Source: Thermoplasmata archaeon (GTDB lineage Archaea; Thermoplasmatota; Thermoplasmata; Methanomassiliicoccales; Methanomethylophilaceae). Taken from it: DNA of 64,000 nucleotides. The DNA is taken from positions 1 through 64,000 of the forward strand of contig SUST01000008.1 of the NCBI GenBank assembly GCA_015063285.1, given 5' to 3'. Under the pieces are notes generated by a model. The model searched no databases. It was not told the origin of the DNA and worked only from the letters and a program-made list of their open reading frames with translations. The stretch's first letter is position 1; each line of letters starts with the position of its first letter. A program made the position numbers and the translations under genes. Shown one piece after another: positions 25,016 through 32,300 of the stretch.

Positions 25016-25666
25016 ATGCACATAGTCCAGCCCGGAATGGAGATTGACGTTCTGAAAGAGAACGCCAAACTGGCCCACGAAAATTATCGCAAGCTCAAGG
25101 AGCACAAGATCAGATCCGTCGATTTCATGGGATCGATAGGTGCGGGAAAGACCGCCCTCATCATCAAATTGGCCGAGAAACTCAGGGCGAAGGGTGTCCG
25201 CGTATGCGCCATAGCGGGAGACGTCACCGGAGTGGATGACTACACTAGGTTCGAGAAATCCGGACTGAAGGCATTCAACTGCAACACCAAGAAGGAATGC
25301 CACCTGGACGCCCATCTGGTCAGGCACACTCTGGATGAGATAAATCTGGACGACTATGATGTGGTCTTCATCGAGAACGTGGGCAACCTCGTATGCCCGG
25401 CTGACTTCCCCCTGGGAACGGATTACAGAGTTGTGGTCATCTCCACCACGGAGGGCGACGACATGGTCAGGAAGCATCACGACATCTTCCTCCATTCGGA
25501 CATCGCCATCCTCAACAAGATGGACATATGCGATGCGGTCGGTGTGGACCCCGATGTCATCGCAAGCGACTACAACAAGCTCACGGGCGGGCTGAAGAAC
25601 ATCTACAAATGCAGCGTCAGGAAGGACGAGGGTCTGGACGAGATCCTGGCAGCTTTGAATCTCTGA
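25016..25666 (+). CDS. hypB: Hydrogenase nickel incorporation GTPase HypB
   Basis: A 216-residue G3E GTPase that delivers nickel to [NiFe] hydrogenases during maturation. The P-loop is MGSIGAGKTALI, the switch region has AIAGDVTG, the metal site region is CNTKKECHLDAHLV with ENVGNLVCPADF, and NKMD specifies guanine. There is no His-rich N-terminus. Its presence fits a hydrogen-using methanogen. ATG at 25016. It leads a compact set hypB-purD-truA (gaps of 8 and -4 bases). Confidence 0.95.
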   Translation: MHIVQPGMEIDVLKENAKLAHENYRKLKEHKIRSVDFMGSIGAGKTALIIKLAEKLRAKGVRVCAIAGDVTGVDDYTRFEKSGLKAFNCNTKKECHLDAHLVRHTLDEINLDDYDVVFIENVGNLVCPADFPLGTDYRVVVISTTEGDDMVRKHHDIFLHSDIAILNKMDICDAVGVDPDVIASDYNKLTGGLKNIYKCSVRKDEGLDEILAALNL

Positions 25667-25674
25667 GGGATAGA

Positions 25675-26997
25675 ATGAAGGTATTGGCAGTAGGCGGAGG
25701 CGGAAGGGAACATGCGGCAGTGGAAGCACTGTACAGATCTGGAGCGGAGATATACTCTGTCATGAAGAATGCGAATCCCGGAATAATCGCGAGATCGAAG
25801 AAGCACCTGCTCTGCAGCGAGAAGGACCTGGACAAGGTCTGTGCTTTCGCCAAGGAGAACGGTGTCGAGCTCGCCTACATCGGACCGGAGGCACCGTTGG
25901 AAGTTGGGATCGTCGATGCTCTCGAGGCAATCGGCGTGAAATGCGCAGCACCCACGAAAGCGGCCGCAAGGATAGAGACCTCCAAGACATTCATGAGGGA
26001 ACTCGTGGACAAGTACAAGATCGAGGGCAACCTGGGATTCGCCCACTTCGACAACGCAAAGGATGCCGAGGCATACCTGAAGACCATCGACCACGAGATC
26101 GTTGTCAAACCCGTAGGACTCACAGGCGGTAAAGGGGTCAAGGTCCAGGGAGAGCACCTGCACAACATGCAGGAGACCATGGAATACATCAACGAGATCT
26201 TCGATGCGAACATCGGAGGAGCCGGTGTCATCCTCGAGGAGAAGGCCGTCGGTGAGGAGTTCACGCAGATGGCATTCGTCGACGGTAAAAAGATCGTCCC
26301 CATGCCCCTCGTGCAGGACCACAAGAGGGCCTACGAAGGCGATGTAGGGCCGAACACCGGAGGAATGGGCTCCTACAGCGACAACGACCATCTCCTACCC
26401 TTCATAACGGCTTCCGAAAGGCAGGCTGCCATCGAGATCATCCAATCCGTCATCGATGCGATGGCAAAGGAGGGATGCCCCTACCGCGGACCCATCTACG
26501 GACAGTTCATGCTCACCGTGAACGGACCGAAGATCATCGAGTTCAACGCAAGGTTCGGAGACCCCGAGGCGATGAACGTCCTCACCGCTTTGGAGTCCAG
26601 CTTCCAGGACATATGCTGGCAGATGGCAACTGGAACACTGAGAGACGATGTGAAGTTCTTCAACAAGGCGACCGTCTGCAAGTACATCGTACCCAAGGGA
26701 TACGGGGTGAAATCCGAATCCGGACACGAGATCACGGTTGACGAGGAAGGAGTGAAGAATTCCGGTGCAGTGATCTACTACGCCAACGTGGACCAGAAGG
26801 ACGGTAAGCTCGTCACAGGAACATCCAGGTCCATCGGGGTAGTCGGTATCGGAAAGGACATAGAGGAGGCCGAGCAGAACTGCGAGAAGGCGGTACAGTA
26901 CATCAAGTGCGATGCCATCTTCATGCGTCACGATATCGGCACCAGGGCCCTCGTCCAGAAGAGGGTCGACCATATGAAGGAACTCCGTTCGGCATGA
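25675..26997 (+). CDS. purD: Phosphoribosylamine-glycine ligase
   Basis: A 440-residue ATP-grasp enzyme of purine synthesis (phosphoribosylamine + glycine + ATP to GAR). It begins MKVLAVGGGGREHA, the PurD signature, and contains the ATP-grasp blocks VVKPVGLTGGKGVKV, NTGGMGSYS and EFNARFGDPEAM. The start at the ATG at 25675 is supported by GAGGGAT 6 bases upstream; a longer reading would overlap hypB heavily. It follows hypB closely and overlaps truA by ATGA. Confidence 0.96.
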   Translation: MKVLAVGGGGREHAAVEALYRSGAEIYSVMKNANPGIIARSKKHLLCSEKDLDKVCAFAKENGVELAYIGPEAPLEVGIVDALEAIGVKCAAPTKAAARIETSKTFMRELVDKYKIEGNLGFAHFDNAKDAEAYLKTIDHEIVVKPVGLTGGKGVKVQGEHLHNMQETMEYINEIFDANIGGAGVILEEKAVGEEFTQMAFVDGKKIVPMPLVQDHKRAYEGDVGPNTGGMGSYSDNDHLLPFITASERQAAIEIIQSVIDAMAKEGCPYRGPIYGQFMLTVNGPKIIEFNARFGDPEAMNVLTALESSFQDICWQMATGTLRDDVKFFNKATVCKYIVPKGYGVKSESGHEITVDEEGVKNSGAVIYYANVDQKDGKLVTGTSRSIGVVGIGKDIEEAEQNCEKAVQYIKCDAIFMRHDIGTRALVQKRVDHMKELRSA

Positions 26998-27773
26998 AGA
27001 GGGTCGTCGTCAAGATCGCCTACCTGGGCGAGGGTTTCAACGGTTCGCAGATACAGCCCACCGGAAGGACTGTTGAGTCGGAAGTCCTGAACAAGCTCAT
27101 GCTTGTGACCAAGCTGACACCTGGAGAACTCGATCTGAAATTCTCGAGCCGCACAGACAGGGGAGTGAACGCACTCGGCAACGCGATTAGCTTCAACTCT
27201 ATGTTCACCAACAATTCCACCCTGCTCAGAGCCCTTAACGCTGTGGGCGGGGACATCTTCTTCAGATCCGTCTGCGACGTACCCGATGATTTCAACGTAC
27301 GCTTCGCAACTAGTAGGGTGTACAGATACATTCTCCCCGCCGAAGGCCTTGACATAGACCTCGCACTGGAATGCGCAGAGATATTCCTGGGAGAGCACGA
27401 TTTCGCCAGGTTCTGCAAGCCCGATAACAAGCCTACGGTGGCGAATGTGGAAAGGATCGACATAGACGTGCGCGGGGACATCATGATCCTGGAATTCGAA
27501 GCACGCTTCTTCCTATGGAATATGATCCGCAGGATAGTGGGCGCCATCGCTTCAGTAGCCGGGGGAATACATGACCTTGATGACGTCCACAGAGCTTTGG
27601 ATGACCTCCAGGAGATAAACTTCGGTGTGGCAAGACCAGATGCACTCACGCTGTTGGATGTAAACTATGATTGGCTTTCATTCGAAGAGGTCGACAAATC
27701 GTTGTTTGAGGAGAGGAAAACAGAGGAATCCTTCGTTCAGGACCTCCGCAGAACATTCTTCGAATCGTTATGA
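26994..27773 (+). CDS. truA: tRNA pseudouridine synthase TruA
   Basis: A 259-residue pseudouridine synthase acting on positions 38-40 of the tRNA anticodon arm. The catalytic Asp lies in SSRTDRGVNALGN, and the later RVYRYIL and FFLWNMIRRIVGAI are TruA blocks. It starts at the ATG at 26994, overlapping the purD stop (ATGA). Confidence 0.95.
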   Translation: MKRVVVKIAYLGEGFNGSQIQPTGRTVESEVLNKLMLVTKLTPGELDLKFSSRTDRGVNALGNAISFNSMFTNNSTLLRALNAVGGDIFFRSVCDVPDDFNVRFATSRVYRYILPAEGLDIDLALECAEIFLGEHDFARFCKPDNKPTVANVERIDIDVRGDIMILEFEARFFLWNMIRRIVGAIASVAGGIHDLDDVHRALDDLQEINFGVARPDALTLLDVNYDWLSFEEVDKSLFEERKTEESFVQDLRRTFFESL

Positions 27774-27790
27774 AAAAGGGGCAAAGCCCC
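27773..27790 (-). terminator. Intrinsic terminator of the InlB-repeat protein gene
   Basis: GGGGC/GCCCC around a 3-base loop, followed on the minus strand by TTTTT, 11 bases after the stop at 27802. It sits against the end of convergent truA, so it may shield both. Confidence 0.7.
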
Positions 27791-27801
27791 TAATTGGTTT
27801 A

Positions 27802-28452
27802 TCAGTTGGGGACAACCTGAGCAAGCATGTAACTGAACGTTACATCCTTGGATGTGTCATTCAACGTTATGATGGCATCAGAACCAGAAATACTGATTGA
27901 GATATCCTTCGTGAATAATGTGATAATGTAAAGGTAATTATCTCCAATATCCATCGTAATTGTATTGTCTTTGACACCAACAGTTGCAGTGCCTCCTGCA
28001 GGCGAGACACGAATCTTGTTATCAGAATTCAGATTGTACTCCCAAGCCTTATCGATGTTGGTTCCTGACGGCTCCAGATTGAAATGGAGTATCTTGGTAA
28101 AGGTATTGGCTGACTGAACGATCAGCTTAGGTTGATCGGCAGATTCCCATTGTGCGTACAGCTTGGTTCCGAGCATGACATTTGCGTTGGGGCCGTAGCT
28201 GGTTCCGGATCCATCCTTCTTATCGTTGTATCCTGTGCATACGTATCCGTCGCGTGTGAACAGGTTGTTGCCCAAGACCACAGTGCTTGTGCTCTTGATC
28301 ATATCTCCCTCACTGGAAGTTCCGCCGTTTGCGTAGTAATAGACGTACTCCTTGTCATCGCCACCGCCGTTGCTGAACATTACTGCACAGCCTGCGACTG
28401 CGATAAGGGCTACTGCAACAACAGCGATGATCGCGATTGTTTTGTTGTCCAT
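27802..28452 (-). CDS. Surface lipoprotein-like protein with InlB B-repeat
   Basis: A 216-residue secreted protein. The N-terminal hydrophobic segment ends in AVAGC, a lipobox-like cleavage site (Cys22), then GGGDDK. Residues about 37-100 form one Listeria-Bacteroides (InlB B) repeat: a YYANGG start, FTRDGYVCTGYND in the middle and LYAQWE at the end. The remainder is a beta-rich domain I do not recognise. Such repeats occur in adhesin-like surface proteins of gut methanogens. The ATG at 28452 follows a strong AGGAGGAAT site, implying strong translation. Confidence 0.8.
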   Translation of the reverse strand: MDNKTIAIIAVVAVALIAVAGCAVMFSNGGGDDKEYVYYYANGGTSSEGDMIKSTSTVVLGNNLFTRDGYVCTGYNDKKDGSGTSYGPNANVMLGTKLYAQWESADQPKLIVQSANTFTKILHFNLEPSGTNIDKAWEYNLNSDNKIRVSPAGGTATVGVKDNTITMDIGDNYLYIITLFTKDISISISGSDAIITLNDTSKDVTFSYMLAQVVPN

Positions 28453-28546
28453 TTTTATTCCTCCTGGCGATTGATTGCCAAGTATCGTTAAGTCTGCAGG
28501 GCGCTATTAAAATTCAGTGGCCCAGATATCGGACGATCCGTTATTG

Positions 28547-28582
28547 TGGTAAAAGGAAAAGATCCTGCGGGAGACCCGCAGG
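28547..28582 (-). terminator. Intrinsic terminator of the AglB-like operon
   Basis: The 8-bp stem CCTGCGGG/CCCGCAGG with loop AGA (28564-28582), 34 bases after the stop at 28616, followed on the minus strand by ATCTTTTCCTTTT. Confidence 0.75.
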
Positions 28583-28615
28583 CGGAAGGTTGCCCTCCCT
28601 TGATTTTTAAGGTTT

Positions 28616-29386
28616 TCAGCGCCTTGCCTTAGGCTTACCGTAGTTCTTGATAGGCCTGCGGTAGATGACGACAGCCCAGACGATGAGGGCGATGAGGATG
28701 ATGAACGCCAGGACGACAACGAGTGTGTAGTTGTTGTCCTCAGTGTAGAACGTGTGCACCTCATCGAGACCTTTGATCATGGACGTTCCTCCGACAGCCT
28801 GGACACTGAATGTGTGCGCTCCGGGCTCGGGGTCCGCGATCCAGTCGTAGGAGACAGTTCCGGTTCCGTCAGCGGAAAGGGAAATGGTCTTGTAACTGTC
28901 ATCGATCCTCTGGCCGTCCACGTAGAAGTAGACTCCGAACTCCTCGAGGTTCAGGGTGACATCCTCAGCCTTCAGGTTGACCTTCAGGACTATGGGGTTG
29001 ACTGCCTTGAACACGTACTCGGAGGTGGTCTTCTTCTCGCCATCCACGGTGAAGTCAACGGAGAGTGTATACTCCCCGACCTTGCTGGGCACGCTGACCT
29101 TCAGGGTCTGCGAGACACCGCTGTCGAGACTTCCTACCGAGGGTGAGACGGCGTTGGCCTGTGCGTTACCGGACTTGTCGACGACCTTGGCAGAGTACTT
29201 GATGTCCTTGCCGACGTCGGCCTCGTCTGCGGTGAACTTGATGTCGAAGTCTTCACTGGTGGAGACCTTGTAGACGTTTGTTCCGTCATGGGTGATCTCT
29301 CCCGTGGCTGCGTCGACGCCTGCGGGCACGAAACAGAGTGCTGCCAGGGCCAGCAGGGCGACAATTCCGAATGCTACTTTATTCAT
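28616..29386 (-). CDS. Ig-like surface protein with C-terminal membrane anchor, partner of the AglB-like protein
   Basis: A 256-residue protein with a signal peptide (MNKVAFGIVALLALAALCF, ending near VDA-A). Two beta-sandwich (CARDB/Ig-like) domains follow at about 30-120 and 120-205, then one membrane segment (about 223-243), and a basic tail (RRPIKNYGKPKARR) that keeps the C-terminus inside. So nearly all of it is extracellular. It starts at the ATG at 29386, overlapping the stop codon of the giant AglB-like gene by ATGA, so the two are translated together and may act as a complex. I see no catalytic motif. Confidence 0.8.
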   Translation of the reverse strand: MNKVAFGIVALLALAALCFVPAGVDAATGEITHDGTNVYKVSTSEDFDIKFTADEADVGKDIKYSAKVVDKSGNAQANAVSPSVGSLDSGVSQTLKVSVPSKVGEYTLSVDFTVDGEKKTTSEYVFKAVNPIVLKVNLKAEDVTLNLEEFGVYFYVDGQRIDDSYKTISLSADGTGTVSYDWIADPEPGAHTFSVQAVGGTSMIKGLDEVHTFYTEDNNYTLVVVLAFIILIALIVWAVVIYRRPIKNYGKPKARR

Positions 29387-32300
29387 CTGCGTGAGAACAC
29401 ACCCCCTCTCTTGGAGCCCATCCAAACAATGAGGATGAGCAGAAGGATGCTCACTCCGAGTATGAACCATACTCCGAGCGGAATTCCGGACTTCTGGTCC
29501 ACTGCAGTGTCTCCGGACACTGTCATGGATTCGACCTCGACGTCTATGGTGGAAGGACTGATCGTCACGGATCCACCGGTGACGTCCGCGTTGACGGTGA
29601 TCGAGGGCGCCTTGTCCATGTCTCCTCCGATCTTCATTACCTTGGCGTAGATGATGGTGGTGGACTGGGCTGCGATTATGAACTCGCTTCCGCTGTGCTC
29701 GATGTACTCGCCGTTCTGTGTCATGAGTGCGACATTGTATCCAGCCTCGGTGGTGACATCGATCTTGATACGGTCTGTCTGTCCCTCGTTGACGAAGGTC
29801 AGTGCGTACATGTACTCTGCTCCGGACAGCTTGTCCTTGTTGTCGCAGTCTGCCGCGGTCTTCATCGTGATGGACGACTTGTTGTCCCAAGTGGCTCCGT
29901 TCAGGACCTTCAGGGTCAGGCTGGAGCTTCCGTTGAAGTCGGATACAATGACCGACATTCCGACGGATCCGATTCCGGTTCCGTTAGGCTCGTAGGCTCC
30001 CTCGACGACGACCTCTTCCACGCTGTTCGCGGGGATGATGACCTGTACGACCTTATCGAGGACAAGGGCCGTTCCGGATGTCACTGCGTATGCCTTGACG
30101 GTATCGGTGTTGTTGTAGATCCTCAGACCGATCTTGGCCTTTCCGTCGTGGAACTCGGATGCGATGATGCATGCATCGAGATCGCCGTCAAAGTCGGCCA
30201 CGGACTGGTTGGAGTACACGGGGATGTTCACGGTCTTGCTGCTGAAGTCTGTGACCTCGAGGTATCCCTCGAATCCGAACTTCTGGGATGCGATGGTCTT
30301 GGTCACTTCGGCGTAGAAGTCCGCAGATGTTACGGTCTCGGGGAGATCCACTGTGAATGCTCCGCTCTTGACCTCTGCAACGACCTTAACATCTCCGTTG
30401 TAGAGCACTGTGACCTCTCCGTCAGCGATGGCGCTGACGAATCCCTTGATCTCGTTGACCCTTCCCTCGGTCTTCATGTCCATGGATGCGGGTGCGCTGC
30501 CTCCCTCTGCGATGTAGAGGTATCCGTTCTTCATGTAGCCGGTGCTGGGGTTCTTCGTTGTGAGGAAGTACTCGCAGTCGTACTCGAAGTAGTAGATACC
30601 GTCCTTGTTGTAGTCGCTGTGGGATTTCTCTCCGGTGATCTCGAGATCGTCGAGTTCGTACTTGTCGATCTTGACGCCGTATACCTCGATGACGTTGAGT
30701 CCGTCGAAGACGGTCTTTCCGGGGTACACGTAGATGGTACCGTCGAAGTAGTATCCTGTGTTAGCGTTGATCTTCGCTGTGTACTGACCGGGTGCAAGCT
30801 CGGTAGGTCCGATGATCGTTGTCTCGGTCTCCTCTCCGTAGGGCTTGATGGTGATCGTGTAATCGTTAGCGATGGTGTGCTTGACGAGCTTCTCCTTCGC
30901 GATGGTGATGGTCGCGGTGACCGCTGAGGTTCCCTTCTCGAAGTTGTAGTTGAGTCCGGTAGCCTCGAATGCATCGTTGGAGATTGATCCGTTGTTAGCT
31001 ATGACGGAGAGTCCGGTAGCCTCGACGGGTATTGCGAACGTTGCCTTTCCGGTCGTGTCGGTGACTGCGGGTACCGTCCATACGGTGGAACCGTAGCTCA
31101 TCGTGACGCAGATCGGTGTGAAGGGCAGTCCGACGTTGGACTTGCTGGTTCCGCTTGCATACTGGTATGTGGCGGTGACCTTCCTTCCGTTCTCGAGCTC
31201 GAGGGCTCCGAGATCGGTGTCGCCCTTGACGCTGGCGTTTCCGAGGTAGACCCTGTTGCTGTCGGTGTATGCCCAGATCTTGTAATCCTTGGCGGGCAGC
31301 ATGATCGCGAACTTTCCGTCCTTGTCGGTCTTGGCGGTGAACATCATATCAGAGTCGTAGAATGTGACGCTTCCCTCGGCCTCGATGCTTCCTGAGACCT
31401 TGTATGCCTTGGCGGTGTTGAGGGTCACGCTGCTTCCGGACTTGTACTCGGCCCAGTAGACGTTGCTTGCATCGACACCGTAGATAGTGAATGCATACAT
31501 CTGCGCTCCGATGGAGGTGGGCAGGTACATCTTGTCTCCCTCGACTGTGATACTGAAGTTTCCTCCGTATGCTGTCAAAGGTGTGTCGACGGGGTTGGTG
31601 ATTGTTACCTCGTTGGCCTCGTAGGCTGTGATGCTGACGGTCCTGTTGGTGTTGAGGATGAGCGATGTCGTACTGGCGCAGACATATCCGTCGGTGAGGG
31701 ACACTGTGTAGGTTCCTCCGGCAGGCACTGTGATGACTGCCTTTCCGTCCTCGATGGCCGCGGAGTACTCGAGGTATGTCGTTGCGTTCATGGCGACGAC
31801 GGTTCCGCTGGCGACGCTGTTTCCGAAGTAATCGGTGACAGTGGCGGTAATCGTGTAAGTCTTGGGGGAGATCATCAATGCGGGATTCTCTCCTGCGTAG
31901 AGTGTGACGGTTCCGCTGGCGACGGTGGCTGCAGTATCGTCGATGAGCTTGTAGCTGTACTGTCCGGGAGCGATGTGGATGTAGTTACCCTCTCCGTCCG
32001 TTGCGACTGCGGAATTCACGATTCCGAAGACGGAATTGACGTATGCCTTGAAGTCGCCCTTCTCGAGCACATACTTGTACTTGCTGTAGTCGATGTTGTC
32101 TCCGACGGTGATCACTGCCTTGAACTTGGCGGACTCCACCTGGACTCCTGCCGCTGTGGTGGTGGTCTGGAGGTCGACGTTTCCGCTCTTGAATGTCACC
32201 ATGTAGTAGTCGTTGGGCACCTGTACGGTGAAGTTTCCGTCCTTGTCGGTCTTGGTCTCGGAGTAAACTGTAGTGGCTTCGTATTTGGAGTTGAAGCTCG

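Noticed and set aside
25528-25674. An N-terminal extension of purD reaching into hypB
   Set aside because: MKVLAVGGGG is the conserved PurD start and has a ribosome binding site; the extension is out-of-frame hypB.
29695-30927. A 410-codon open frame opposite the AglB-like gene
   Set aside because: Repetitive Val/Asp/Gly composition with no start signal or motif; it mirrors the Thr/Ser-rich beta domains of the real gene.
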